Source: Candidatus Obscuribacterales bacterium (GTDB lineage Bacteria; Cyanobacteriota; Vampirovibrionia; Obscuribacterales; Obscuribacteraceae). Taken from it: DNA of 64,000 bases. How positions within the stretch are numbered: position 1 is the stretch's first letter; each line of letters starts with the position of its first letter. The notes under the pieces were generated by a model. It made no database searches. It was not told the origin of the DNA and saw nothing but the letters and a program-made list of their open reading frames with translations. A program made the position numbers and the translations under genes. Below, piece by piece: positions 36,193 to 44,356 of the stretch. The stretch covers positions 1 to 64,000 of the forward strand of contig JAKFVQ010000028.1 in assembly GCA_021732085.1 (NCBI GenBank), read 5' to 3'.

Positions 36193-37347
36193 TTGTCTCC
36201 ACGTCATTTCCAAAAGAAAGATTTGAATTTCTTGGCGAAGAACACGTCTGCTTCACCGGACTTTTCATTCGACACGTCTGTCAGCGACGAGCCTACGCGC
36301 AATGCAAACAAATATTTGCGTTTTCTCAGTCGAGAGCGCGGCTTATCCGACAATACAATTCTGGCTTACGAAAATGACCTTCGGGCTTTCATTGCATGGC
36401 ACCACCAGCGGGGCGGGGCTATAGATCGTTTTGCTCTAACATCCTACCTTCAACACCTTAAGTCCGAGGGGATGAAAGCTTCTTCGCTAGCAAGAAAGCT
36501 TGCTACCTTGCGCGGTTGGTTTGATTGGCTACTGCAGAATACACTGATAGCCAAGGACCCAAGCGAGGGAATAGTAAATCCCAAAATGCCTCGCGTATTA
36601 CCGCAGATTCTAGCCACCAATGAGATAAATCATATGGTGCAGGCTGCGGAAAATCCAAGAGAGAAAGTGATCGTAGAATTGCTATACGGGGCTGGACTGC
36701 GTGTTTCTGAACTAGTAACACTGCGCATGAAGGACATCAACCTCAATCATGGATACGTTAGATGCATAGGAAAAGGATCCAAAGAACGGATCGTACCAAT
36801 CGGCAAACAAGCGATTTTTGCAATTGAGGAATATTTGAAGGATGATGCACGTTTCAATGCCGCGGCCAGTTCCTCAACTGATTCTGATAGCAAGAGCTTG
36901 CGGCGCAATTCGAAGTCAAATTCGCCACGAAAAGCGACGAGCAGCCCAGCACAGGTGAAGGAAGCACCGAACCGTAGGCGACGACGAGTAATGGAGGAAT
37001 CACCAACTCTTCTTGCCGATCGTAAAGGTCAAGGGTTAAACAGGCTTGTGGTCTGGCAGATCATAAAGCGCTTGGCAAAGAAAGCAAAAGTAAAGAAGCC
37101 ACCATCCCCACATACATTGCGGCACAGCTTCGCTACGCACCTATTAGAAAATGGTGCAGATCTTCGAGTCGTTCAGGAGCTTTTAGGTCACTCCAGCATA
37201 GTCACCACGCAGCTCTACACTCACGTGAGCCGCAAGCATTTGAAGAAAGCGTACATGGCTGCACAGCTTAAGTTAGACGATCTCGCGTTTGCTAGAGAGG
37301 TTGAAAGATCCGCAATCCGCGACGCGACTGACGAGCAGGCAACGTAG
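36193..37347 (+). CDS. Xer-type tyrosine recombinase with a basic insertion
   Basis: The 384-residue protein has a SAM-like N-terminal DNA-binding domain (about 35-120) and a catalytic domain with all six active-site residues. These are Arg170 (GAGLRVSEL), Lys194 (GKGSKER), His307/Arg310 (PHTLRHSF), His333 (LLGHSS) and Tyr342 (TQLYTHV). A Ser/Arg-rich insertion of about 48 residues (219-267, including RRNSKSNSPRKATSS and NRRRRRV) separates Lys194 from the HxxR motif; XerC/XerD do not have it. The only in-frame start is TTG. It could be the chromosome-dimer resolvase or an accessory recombinase; no dif-like site was found nearby. Confidence 0.88.
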   Translation: MSPRHFQKKDLNFLAKNTSASPDFSFDTSVSDEPTRNANKYLRFLSRERGLSDNTILAYENDLRAFIAWHHQRGGAIDRFALTSYLQHLKSEGMKASSLARKLATLRGWFDWLLQNTLIAKDPSEGIVNPKMPRVLPQILATNEINHMVQAAENPREKVIVELLYGAGLRVSELVTLRMKDINLNHGYVRCIGKGSKERIVPIGKQAIFAIEEYLKDDARFNAAASSSTDSDSKSLRRNSKSNSPRKATSSPAQVKEAPNRRRRRVMEESPTLLADRKGQGLNRLVVWQIIKRLAKKAKVKKPPSPHTLRHSFATHLLENGADLRVVQELLGHSSIVTTQLYTHVSRKHLKKAYMAAQLKLDDLAFAREVERSAIRDATDEQAT

Positions 37348-37660
37348 CTACCTTACTCTCAACATCTATTCTAAATGTAATCAGCCTTGACACGAATCCT
37401 GCGCATCTCCTCCGAGCTGGATTCGCCGAAGAGCACAGCCCTTGAATACATCTTGATAGATCTTAAGCCGGGGCTGCTGATGCCCATTTGGCAAGCCCGG
37501 AACAAGCTAATAACGGATCGCGTTTCCAAGAGGCGCTTATAATTTAATGTTGAAAGAAGTCTCAGCGCTTGGCGTTATAGGGTACCTTAATGGTGTGGGC
37601 TGGGCGTATTCCGGCCCTACATAAGTCCATGTATGTGAGCACGGAGCCTGGAGAGAGCAG
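37348..37660. other. Intergenic gap with a lone TATAAT
   Basis: No gene is seen. A TATAAT hexamer lies at 37538-37543, 117 bases before the next start, but no -35 is placed suitably. GGAGAGAGCAG precedes the ATG at 37661. Confidence 0.4.
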
Positions 37661-38836
37661 ATGCCCTCCCGCTCGTCCCAAATGGACATCGTCAAGACAA
37701 TCATCACAGCGAGTAGTTTGATGCGACAAAAGAACAAGGGTGAGGGCACCAAGATAGCCCAGGCTGCCAAAGAACTTGGCGTCACTTCCGTTACGATTCG
37801 TAGATACATAACCGAGTTCAACATAGAAACCACTGCCGATGAAAACGGCATCAAGGTTCTTCCCAAGCAAGCGATGGATGAGCTTTCTCTGATCCGCAAG
37901 CACAAGGAAGATGGACTCACCAATCCGAAGGTATTGGAGATTCTCGAAGAAACCCGCTCAAAAGGCGGCAGCAGCGAGAAATCCAAACCAGCTGCAAAAG
38001 AGAAGGAAAAGGAGAAAGAAAAACCTGAACCAACTCGCAAGGCAATGCGCAAAGCTCCGGCTGAGCCAGCGCCAGCTGCCAAATCAAAAAAGGCTGTCAG
38101 CAAAAAAGTAGTTGCTGAAGAAGAGGAAGAAGAGGAAGAAGCAGACGAAGATGCAGAGGAAGAGTCCGCCGAAGAGTCTGATGACGACGACGACGAAAGC
38201 GACGATGAAGACGACGATATCGAAGCCAAGAAAGCTGACTCCGGTAACAAGGACGATGGTCCAATCGCTATTCCAACGGCCGACGGTAAATCCAAATATT
38301 CACTAACCTGTCAGACCTGCCAAAAAACATTCGAGCACATGAATCCGAGACTGAGAGACTGTCTCGATTGCTACCGCATCAAGCGCAAAGAACGAAGACG
38401 TGGTGGCGACAAACACAAGAACGTGATTCAGAACCCAATTGCTCAGCAAGTAATCAGCAAGAATCAACAAGCTCAGGCTGCTGCTCAGCAAATGCAAGGA
38501 CCAGGCGCTCAGGAAATGGAGCCAGTCGCACCAATTGCGGTTGCACGCACTCCGATTGAGCAGCCCAGAAAAATCTCGGTGCGCGACCAGTTGAATTTCG
38601 CACCAGTAGGCACCACGCCGCCGGTATATCAGCGAACACAAGTCCGCAGTTACCGAAAGGCAATCGAAGAGACGCGCCAAATTACTTCCAATCTCAAACG
38701 CCGCCTCGAGCGCCCAGATTTGCCGGAAGCAGAGCGTCGTTTCCTCGAGCAGATATATGCCTATCAGCTAATTCTGCACCAAGGGTGGAAACATCTCTCT
38801 GAATACAAACAAGGTGATTCACCGCGTCACGACTAA
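37661..38836 (+). CDS. MerR-like HTH protein with acidic linker and zinc-finger module
   Basis: The 391-residue soluble protein has four parts. An N-terminal helix-turn-helix like MerR (about 28-100, TKIAQAAKELGVTSVTIRRYITEF) comes first. A low-complexity linker (about 100-205) is first basic, then strongly acidic (runs of Glu and Asp). CQTC-x12-CLDC is a CxxC..CxxC zinc-binding module (about 222-240). The Gln-rich and basic C-terminal region ends in a helical segment (ERRFLEQIYAYQLILHQGWKHLSEYK). It could be a DNA- or RNA-binding regulator. The architecture is unlike standard MerR proteins and no effector domain is seen. A strong terminator follows. Confidence 0.8.
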   Translation: MPSRSSQMDIVKTIITASSLMRQKNKGEGTKIAQAAKELGVTSVTIRRYITEFNIETTADENGIKVLPKQAMDELSLIRKHKEDGLTNPKVLEILEETRSKGGSSEKSKPAAKEKEKEKEKPEPTRKAMRKAPAEPAPAAKSKKAVSKKVVAEEEEEEEEADEDAEEESAEESDDDDDESDDEDDDIEAKKADSGNKDDGPIAIPTADGKSKYSLTCQTCQKTFEHMNPRLRDCLDCYRIKRKERRRGGDKHKNVIQNPIAQQVISKNQQAQAAAQQMQGPGAQEMEPVAPIAVARTPIEQPRKISVRDQLNFAPVGTTPPVYQRTQVRSYRKAIEETRQITSNLKRRLERPDLPEAERRFLEQIYAYQLILHQGWKHLSEYKQGDSPRHD

Positions 38837-38861
38837 GGCGCAAATTCAAATAGAGTTAATT

Positions 38862-38903
38862 ACAAACAGCGTCTACCCTTATTTGGGTGGCGCTGTTTGT
38901 TTT
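38862..38903 (+). terminator. Rho-independent terminator
   Basis: Arms ACAAACAGCG (38862-38871) and CGCTGTTTGT (38891-38900) pair perfectly; inner ACCC/GGGT adds a further stem, and TTT follows. It ends the MerR-like gene. Confidence 0.85.
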
Positions 38904-39120
38904 ACGAGTAAGGGATAAGACAAATCCTTTGCCTCGCGTTGAAAGCGAGCATCGCTTCCAGCCGAATCCACAAGGCGTTCTCTAGAATCTTGAGCGCAAC
39001 GATGCTTTCAAGAAGAAACTGTTTCGCCGTCAAGACCGAGCCCATCATACCGGAGCCGGTGCTCGACAATGAAGAATCGATTATCAAAAACGAATTCCGG
39101 CACTAAGCTCTGGGCATTAG

Positions 39121-40149
39121 TTAGAACGGTTCAGGCATGTCGCTGAGCGACTTAGGAGCTGGTCCAATGGGCTGCGCGAAAACGTCATCTCCGACCAAGC
39201 CAGGCACCGAGGATGGTACCATCGCACTGGGTCCTCGCATTGGTACTGCTGACGGTGCCGCAGGCGGAGCAAAGCCTTGGAAGCCCGGAGTGGCAATCTG
39301 AACTGGCTGCACGACCGATTCCGGAACAGTTAGTCCACGATTTAAGCGAACAGGAATGGCTTCTCCTTCTTCCAGAATGAAGTCATTACCACGGTGGCGG
39401 CGTGCATGAGTAACGCCTATACCATCTGTAAAAGAGCCGAGCATACTGTTGAAATGCTTGCCGGTGTCAGCAATATCGAAACCAAGATTTCTCTTTTTGG
39501 GCGGTTTCTTAAATGCGTGGGCTGGGTTGCTGTCGATAAATCCACTAAAAGGAAGGTGGGTTCCGTCCGGCAGAACAAGGGACTGGATAGAGACCTGCAT
39601 CTGCCCAGGCATTCCGGCTCTTAGTTTCTTTGCTGGTGTGACTGCCGTTACAGAGCCAACGATTTTGCTGTGCTGAGGGATGATTTGTAGTCCGTTTTGA
39701 ACGAAGCCGTCCTCCAGCTTTATCGCAAAAGTGTCGCCTGGCAAGCTTTTGCCAGAAGAGATAGTGTGCTCAAGAATCCCAGTAAGCACAACCCCTGCAG
39801 GTACTCGATTGGACACACCAGCCACACCGGCTGGCACTTGCCCTTTCCAAAAGTTTGGACCGATTTGCCCCGGAGCGCTTGTTTGGCCAGGCAGGAATGG
39901 GGCTTGACTCGGAAGGAATGGCGCTTGACCTGGCATCGTAGTTGGAACACCCGGTATCGTCCCGCCCGTCATACCTGCGATCTGAGCTGCAGCCTGCTGA
40001 GAGCTCATAGTCCCGGCGGGATTCGAGCCCTGCTGCTTTTGAATCTCCCATTGATTTCTGCCTTGGGAGCCACAGTGCATAGACGCCGCATATGCGACAG
40101 TAAGCAGTCCCAAAGCCGCTGTTTTTGAGAGTCCCCTCATTTTTCTCAA
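39121..40149 (-). CDS. Secreted Pro/Gly-rich protein with a VirB10-like beta domain
   Basis: The 342-residue protein has a signal-like N-terminus (RGLSKTAALGLLTVAYAASMHC, where Cys could be a lipid site). It then has a low-complexity Pro/Gly/Gln region (about 28-110, with PGQAPFLPSQAPFLPGQ). A beta domain at about 112-215 (VPAGVVLTGILEHTISSGKSLPGDTFAIKLED... GLQIIPQHSKIVGSVTAV) resembles VirB10/TrbI-type barrels. The rest is Pro-rich. No secretion apparatus genes are nearby. The start is TTG at 40149 or ATG at 40140; neither is ideally spaced. Confidence 0.65.
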   Translation of the reverse strand: MRKMRGLSKTAALGLLTVAYAASMHCGSQGRNQWEIQKQQGSNPAGTMSSQQAAAQIAGMTGGTIPGVPTTMPGQAPFLPSQAPFLPGQTSAPGQIGPNFWKGQVPAGVAGVSNRVPAGVVLTGILEHTISSGKSLPGDTFAIKLEDGFVQNGLQIIPQHSKIVGSVTAVTPAKKLRAGMPGQMQVSIQSLVLPDGTHLPFSGFIDSNPAHAFKKPPKKRNLGFDIADTGKHFNSMLGSFTDGIGVTHARRHRGNDFILEEGEAIPVRLNRGLTVPESVVQPVQIATPGFQGFAPPAAPSAVPMRGPSAMVPSSVPGLVGDDVFAQPIGPAPKSLSDMPEPF

Positions 40150-40282
40150 TCGCTCCCTGACCTTTGCCAGTGGTCCGCGGCAGCACCGCTTTTCCAGGCT
40201 TCGCTATTATGAAACGGAGTCTATCGAAAATTCTAAGCTAGCGCTATGTGAGGATTACGAACGTGGTAAGATCCTCATCCTG

Positions 40283-40301
40283 GCTGCTGAAAAGCAGCTT
40301 T
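40283..40301 (+). promoter_or_regulatory. Leader hairpin before rpsF
   Basis: GCTGCT-GAAA-AGCAGC (40283-40298) is a perfect tetraloop hairpin followed by TTTTATTG. A second small hairpin, CCTGC-AAA-GCAGG, lies a few bases farther on. Together they could be a leader for S6:S18 autoregulation or an attenuator in front of rpsF. The known S6:S18 leader motif was not verified. Confidence 0.35.
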
Positions 40302-40354
40302 TATTGTTATCCTCTGCCTGCAAAGCAGGTCGTGAAGCCCATGGGGGAATTATC

Positions 40355-40675
40355 GTGTCAGAAAAAGCAAGAAAATACGAAACAGTATTCATCGTCCGTC
40401 CGACTTTGGATGATGAATCCGTCGATCGTTGCGTGAACACAGTCGAAGAGTTCATCAAAGGTCAGGGCGGCAGCATTCTCAATACCGAAAAGAAAGGTCG
40501 TAAAAGACTTTCTTACGAAGTGAAGAAGCTTCGTGACGGTTTCTTCGTCGTCCTTCGCTACGAAGTGAAGCCCGAAGCTATCGTCGCCTTCAAGCGCATG
40601 ATTCAGTTGAACGAAGACATCATTCGTTCGATTACCGTGACTTTGGAAGAAGAAGCTCTCCAAGTCAGCATGTAA
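40355..40675 (+). CDS. rpsF: 30S ribosomal protein S6
   Basis: S6 binds 16S rRNA as a heterodimer with S18. The 106-residue protein has the family start RKYETVFIVRPTLDDESVDRCV and DEDIIRSITVTLEEEA-type C-terminal strands. GTG at 40355 behind GGGGG is chosen, because it gives the family length; an upstream ATG would add 17 unconserved residues. It is followed by ssb (22 bases) and rpsR, the classic rpsF-ssb-rpsR order. Confidence 0.96.
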   Translation: MSEKARKYETVFIVRPTLDDESVDRCVNTVEEFIKGQGGSILNTEKKGRKRLSYEVKKLRDGFFVVLRYEVKPEAIVAFKRMIQLNEDIIRSITVTLEEEALQVSM

Positions 40676-40697
40676 TCAATAATCCGGGGGAAAGTAA

Positions 40698-41162
40698 ATG
40701 AGCAGCTTGAGCAAAATAGTTGTGTCCGGAAGAGTTATTCGACCGCCCGAAAAGCGGTTCACCCCGAATACTAACGTTGCTGTCACCGACTTCACCATCG
40801 CCGTTGAGTCCAATCCTCGCCAGGATGGGACCGTCGAAAGCCATCCTGTCAAAATAATCGCCTGGCGCGATTTGGCTGAGAGACTGGCTCAAGACGTCAA
40901 AAAGGGCGACCTAGTAGCCGTAGATGGACGTTTGCAACTCAACAACTACACAAATTCCGAAGGCCAACGCCGTCGGGATGTCGAAGTCGAAGCTAACTCG
41001 GTTGAAAATCTGACACAGATCGTAAATGGCGGCGGTGCTGCATCAGCTCCAGCCGACGCAGGTCGCTCCGTGGTCAGAGCAGCAGCCAAGCCAAGCAAGC
41101 CCGAAGCGGCTCCAGACGATCTAGACGCTATATTTGCCAGCGAAGACGAGATTCCGTTCTAA
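40698..41162 (+). CDS. ssb: Single-stranded DNA-binding protein
   Basis: The 154-residue protein has an OB fold (about 1-105, LSKIVVSGRVIRPPEKRFTP, VKIIAWRDLAERLAQDVKKGD). A flexible Ala/Pro-rich linker leads to the conserved acidic tip DEIPF, which recruits DNA-repair proteins. GGGGGAAAG precedes the ATG. It sits between rpsF and rpsR. Confidence 0.96.
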   Translation: MSSLSKIVVSGRVIRPPEKRFTPNTNVAVTDFTIAVESNPRQDGTVESHPVKIIAWRDLAERLAQDVKKGDLVAVDGRLQLNNYTNSEGQRRRDVEVEANSVENLTQIVNGGGAASAPADAGRSVVRAAAKPSKPEAAPDDLDAIFASEDEIPF

Positions 41163-41322
41163 ACGCTCTCAAGCTCATCGGCCCACTCATGAAGCCACTT
41201 GCGGCTCGTCGTAGTGCGTAGTAAGCAGCTTTCCCGAGAAGAAGAACTTGTCCCCTTGCCTGGCAATCGCGCAGCTCAAGAGCTCAAGTTCGAAATGGTC
41301 TCGCCACGTTTGGTACATTTTA

Positions 41323-41328
41323 TATAAT
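41323..41328 (+). promoter_or_regulatory. Candidate -10 element before rpsR
   Basis: A TATAAT hexamer lies 13 bases before the rpsR start, in a 178-base gap after ssb. No TTGACA-like -35 is placed 16-18 bases upstream. The position is too close to the start for a normal leader, so it would give a nearly leaderless transcript, if it is used at all. Confidence 0.3.
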
Positions 41329-41340
41329 AGGTAAACTGCA

Positions 41341-41574
41341 ATGCCCAGAAGAGAATCCTTTGGCGCTACACGCCACAAATCCTGCAAACTTTGTCAGGAC
41401 AAAATTTTTGAAATCGATTACAAAGACACAATGCGCTTGCGCAAGTTCTTGAGCGAAAACGGAAAGATTCTCGGACGCCGAATCACCGGAAATTGCTCAG
41501 AGCACCAAAAGCAAATCACCCTGGCGGTGAAGCGCTCTCGCGAAATCTGTTTGATCGCAAACGGCTACGAATAA
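41341..41574 (+). CDS. rpsR: 30S ribosomal protein S18
   Basis: The 77-residue protein has the S18 core (IDYKDTMRLRKFLSENGKILGRRITGNCSEHQKQITLAVKRSREICLI). The N-terminal CKLC and the later Cys in NCSEHQ suggest the zinc-binding form. It is the third gene of rpsF-ssb-rpsR. The 178-base gap after ssb is longer than usual. Confidence 0.96.
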   Translation: MPRRESFGATRHKSCKLCQDKIFEIDYKDTMRLRKFLSENGKILGRRITGNCSEHQKQITLAVKRSREICLIANGYE

Positions 41575-41587
41575 GAAATTCGGTGCT

Positions 41588-42502
41588 ATGGAAAACAATT
41601 CCAGCAGCACAAAGTCCGATTATCGGAACAGAATAAACAAAGCCATCGACTTTATGCAAGCTAACCTGCACGCCCCGCCGTCCTTAGATGGACTGGCGGA
41701 AATTGCTGGTTTTTCTCCATATCATTTCCATCGAATTTTCAAAGGTATTGTCGGCGAAAGCGTCATTGCTCACGCTAATCGGCTAAGACTGGAAAAAGCC
41801 GTGAGAATGCTCAAGCACACAGATCTAAAATTGAGCAAAATAGCTTCGGAATCTGGGTATGAATCGTCCTCGAGTTTTTCCCGCGCATTTTCCGAATCTT
41901 ATGGATTGAGCCCTAGAGAGTTTCGGCGAAGCAAGACTTTCAAAGATAGCAAGATCCGTCAAGTTTTCCCAATCGATATGGAATATATTGCTTCCGATAA
42001 GGGCTTCGATGAGCTAATAACAAAATTTCCGGTCGCAATTAAAAACATCGATTTTGGAAGAGTTGCATATATTCGCTCTTGGAATTCTTACAGCGACGAT
42101 CGTTGCCTCAAAGCTTTCGGTCGACTAAAAAATTGGGCAGATGAAAATGGCAACTATAGAAAGGATAGCTGTTTCTTTGGGATGTCGCTGGATGATCCAG
42201 AAGTGACACCGAAAGAGCAATGCCGCTATGAATCTTGCCTGACCGTTTCTGAAGCGGCAAGTAGCGCCGGCGAGATTGAAGTAATTCAGTTTCCCAAAAT
42301 GCAATTGGCCACTACCAGAATATTCGGTGACTTAAATCTATGCACAGAAGCTTATGCATTTCTGTTTTCCTCGTGGTTGCCGCGTAGCGGATATGATCCC
42401 GAGCACTGTCCAGCAATAGAGATTTTTCTTGATCGACAAAAAGTACTCGATTGGAGCCACTTTTCCCTGGAATTAGGAATACCTGTTAAACGTAAAGGAT
42501 GA
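41588..42502 (+). CDS. AraC-family regulator with GyrI-like ligand domain
   Basis: The 304-residue protein has an N-terminal AraC/XylS double HTH (about 10-110, LDGLAEIAGFSPYHFHRIFK and ASESGYESSSSFSRAFSESYGLSPREFRR). It is joined to a C-terminal GyrI/BmrR-like small-molecule-binding domain (about 120-300). This is the layout of Rob-like transcription activators that respond to hydrophobic compounds. It begins 14 bases after rpsR, but its role is unrelated. A secreted VOC protein follows at once and is a likely target. Confidence 0.9.
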   Translation: MENNSSSTKSDYRNRINKAIDFMQANLHAPPSLDGLAEIAGFSPYHFHRIFKGIVGESVIAHANRLRLEKAVRMLKHTDLKLSKIASESGYESSSSFSRAFSESYGLSPREFRRSKTFKDSKIRQVFPIDMEYIASDKGFDELITKFPVAIKNIDFGRVAYIRSWNSYSDDRCLKAFGRLKNWADENGNYRKDSCFFGMSLDDPEVTPKEQCRYESCLTVSEAASSAGEIEVIQFPKMQLATTRIFGDLNLCTEAYAFLFSSWLPRSGYDPEHCPAIEIFLDRQKVLDWSHFSLELGIPVKRKG

Positions 42503-42507
42503 TTTGT

Positions 42508-42909
42508 ATGTTAAAAATTCTCATTACGCTAGTTTTGCTTCTCGTTGGAAACAGCGTAATCGCTTCGAACGCAGATGAGTTCGGACAATTTTCCGTGAGT
42601 CTTGGCATAAAAGACATCAAGGTTTCAAAAGCTTTTTATGAGAAGCTCGGATTCAAACAAGTAACAGGAGAACCTGCAAAAGGTTGGGTCATCTTACAAA
42701 AAGGCGACGTTGTAATCGGACTTTTTACCGAATTCAAAAACGGTCCGACTTCGCTCACATTCAATCCAAAAGATGTGCGAGCAATTCAAAAAGCACTGAA
42801 GAAAAAGGGATTCAAATTCGAGCGTGAAATCGACGAGAAGAAAACAGGACCAGATTGGATACTAATCAAAGATCCCGACGGCAACAAGATCATGTTCGAT
42901 CAACACTAG
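42508..42909 (+). CDS. Secreted VOC/glyoxalase-fold protein
   Basis: The 133-residue protein has a Sec-type N-terminus (MLKILITLVLLLVGNSVIASNA, about 1-22). One VOC module follows (FSVSLGIKDIKVSKAFYEKLGFK... DPDGNKIMFDQH), like half of a glyoxalase or a bleomycin-resistance fold. Such domains act as dimers on small molecules; the exact activity is not determined. ATG 42508 has AAGGA eight bases upstream; an earlier ATG at 42499 would overlap the regulator's stop by ATGA. Its 3' end overlaps the convergent gene by CTAG. Confidence 0.8.
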   Translation: MLKILITLVLLLVGNSVIASNADEFGQFSVSLGIKDIKVSKAFYEKLGFKQVTGEPAKGWVILQKGDVVIGLFTEFKNGPTSLTFNPKDVRAIQKALKKKGFKFEREIDEKKTGPDWILIKDPDGNKIMFDQH

Positions 42910-43496
42910 TTGCTTTTGATTCTATCTTTGTGATTCACTTCAAAAGTAAATGAAATGTCCATCGTATCATTGAAGCCGCTCGGCAATGGTGGCAACGCGG
43001 GCATTGCATCCACGATTGCTTTAATGGCAGCGGCATCTGTCTCAGAGAGTCTGGACATTCGCTCAAAACCCACATCAGAAATTTCTCCGTTGGGATGCAC
43101 TTTGAAATGCATTTTGACAATAGCCTCTTGATCTGTTGGCGGATGCCACTTGGACTTTATCTGCTTCTCGAGCGCAGCCATGTAGGGTCCAAAATCCACC
43201 TCCTGAGTTTGCGCAGGAGGTCCGAAGTGGTAACTACTAGCTACGCACATCGACACAAATACGCACAGCAATAAGGAAGCAATTAAAACGAGAGAAGACT
43301 TCATCCTCTTGGTCTTTTGTACTGGAGACGACTTCTTGCTCAACTCATCAAAAGCTGACAACCAGTCCTTCTCTGCAGCATGAGGATCGGTCAAAACGTC
43401 GATGAGTTTGTTCTGATTTTCGCCACTCGAACAACAGTCATTTGCCATTTTGATCTGGATGCCATCAGCTGTCTCGGCTTTGCCAAACTTGTCCAT
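42906..43496 (-). CDS. Membrane protein with TonB C-terminal-like domain
   Basis: The 196-residue protein has a cytoplasmic-looking leader of about 65 residues, one membrane helix (about 66-88, SLVLIASLLLCVFVSMCVASSY) and a TonB-C-like periplasmic domain. The domain (about 100-195) reads MAALEKQIKSKWHPPTDQEAIVKMHFKVHPNGEISDVGFERMS. No Pro-rich periplasmic spacer is present, so energy transduction like TonB is doubtful. CGGAG supports the ATG start. The stop codon overlaps that of the VOC gene. Confidence 0.8.
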   Translation of the reverse strand: MDKFGKAETADGIQIKMANDCCSSGENQNKLIDVLTDPHAAEKDWLSAFDELSKKSSPVQKTKRMKSSLVLIASLLLCVFVSMCVASSYHFGPPAQTQEVDFGPYMAALEKQIKSKWHPPTDQEAIVKMHFKVHPNGEISDVGFERMSRLSETDAAAIKAIVDAMPALPPLPSGFNDTMDISFTFEVNHKDRIKSN

Positions 43497-43664
43497 ATCT
43501 ATTACTCCGCGCGGCTCTTCTGGCCTATTCTATAGCGCATGTGTCGTAGTAGATCCCAGAGGAAGCCTTATCGCTAGCTTCACAAGCAAGATCTAAGTAC
43601 GTAATTTGAATGGTTCAGAAACAATTTGAGCTTAAATACAATTATGATTGCACTTAAATGCCAA

Positions 43665-44276
43665 CTAGCTAAAGCTATATTCTTCTTCCTCTTCGCGCAC
43701 AACCGGCGGGAGGTCGATGCCCTTGTACACTCGCTCAATAGGCAGTTTCAGTATCTTTCCAGGGCAGCACTGAAATTCGAGCACGCCATTTGGATGCAAT
43801 GTGAAGTGCTCCCATTCGTCCTCGCTCAATCTTTGATGCACTTCTATCTTCATCCGATTTTGGTGGACGATGATGTACTGTTTTAATTCAGGGATGTCCT
43901 TATAGACAGCAAGCTTTTCGCGAAGATCAATTTGCTTTGTCGAAGGAGAGAGAACCTCGACTATTACAACGGGTTCGTTCAAGACATAACAACTGGGATT
44001 GAATGGCTCGCAACTCACCACGACATCGGGATAATAGTAGGACTCCGCTTTCTCAATAAAGACCTTCATATTGTTGACATAAACAGAGCACCTGGAACCA
44101 TCCAAGAAACTATCTAATGCTGTGGATAGATTTACACAGATGCGCACGTGCGCCGCAGAGGCTCCGTTCATTGCGAAAATTTCGCCACGCATGTACTCAT
44201 GGCGAATCTGAGATGTTTTCTCCGAACTTAGGTATTCTTGAATAGACAGCTTTCGAGATCTTAACGGTTCCGACAT
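43665..44276 (-). CDS. Uma2-family putative nuclease
   Basis: The 203-residue protein belongs to the Uma2/DUF820 PD-(D/E)xK family, very common in cyanobacteria. The pattern LSIQEYLSSE, RHEYMRGEIFAMNGASAAH, YYYPDVVVSC and VVIVEVLSPSTKQID carries the likely catalytic Asp and Glu. The substrate is unknown. The C-terminal tail is highly acidic (REEEEEYSFS). It is a single gene with a Shine-Dalgarno GAGG. Confidence 0.88.
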   Translation of the reverse strand: MSEPLRSRKLSIQEYLSSEKTSQIRHEYMRGEIFAMNGASAAHVRICVNLSTALDSFLDGSRCSVYVNNMKVFIEKAESYYYPDVVVSCEPFNPSCYVLNEPVVIVEVLSPSTKQIDLREKLAVYKDIPELKQYIIVHQNRMKIEVHQRLSEDEWEHFTLHPNGVLEFQCCPGKILKLPIERVYKGIDLPPVVREEEEEYSFS

Positions 44277-44356
44277 CGGTATTTATCCTCGAACTGGAAG
44301 CGAAGTTTGACACCTTCAATTTATTATAGCTGTTTTCAGTTTTACCCGCGAAGCAC

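Noticed and set aside
37537..38295. 252-residue minus-strand Ser-rich frame
   Set aside because: It is the antisense shadow of the acidic GAA/GAC-rich linker of the MerR-like gene; the Ser run is a by-product.
39394..39676. Plus-strand frames inside the VirB10-like gene
   Set aside because: Antisense shadow of a gene with a signal peptide and beta domain.
40279..40354. Known S6:S18 leader RNA
   Set aside because: Hairpins are present, but the conserved loop features of that leader could not be confirmed by eye; kept as a low-confidence regulatory site only.
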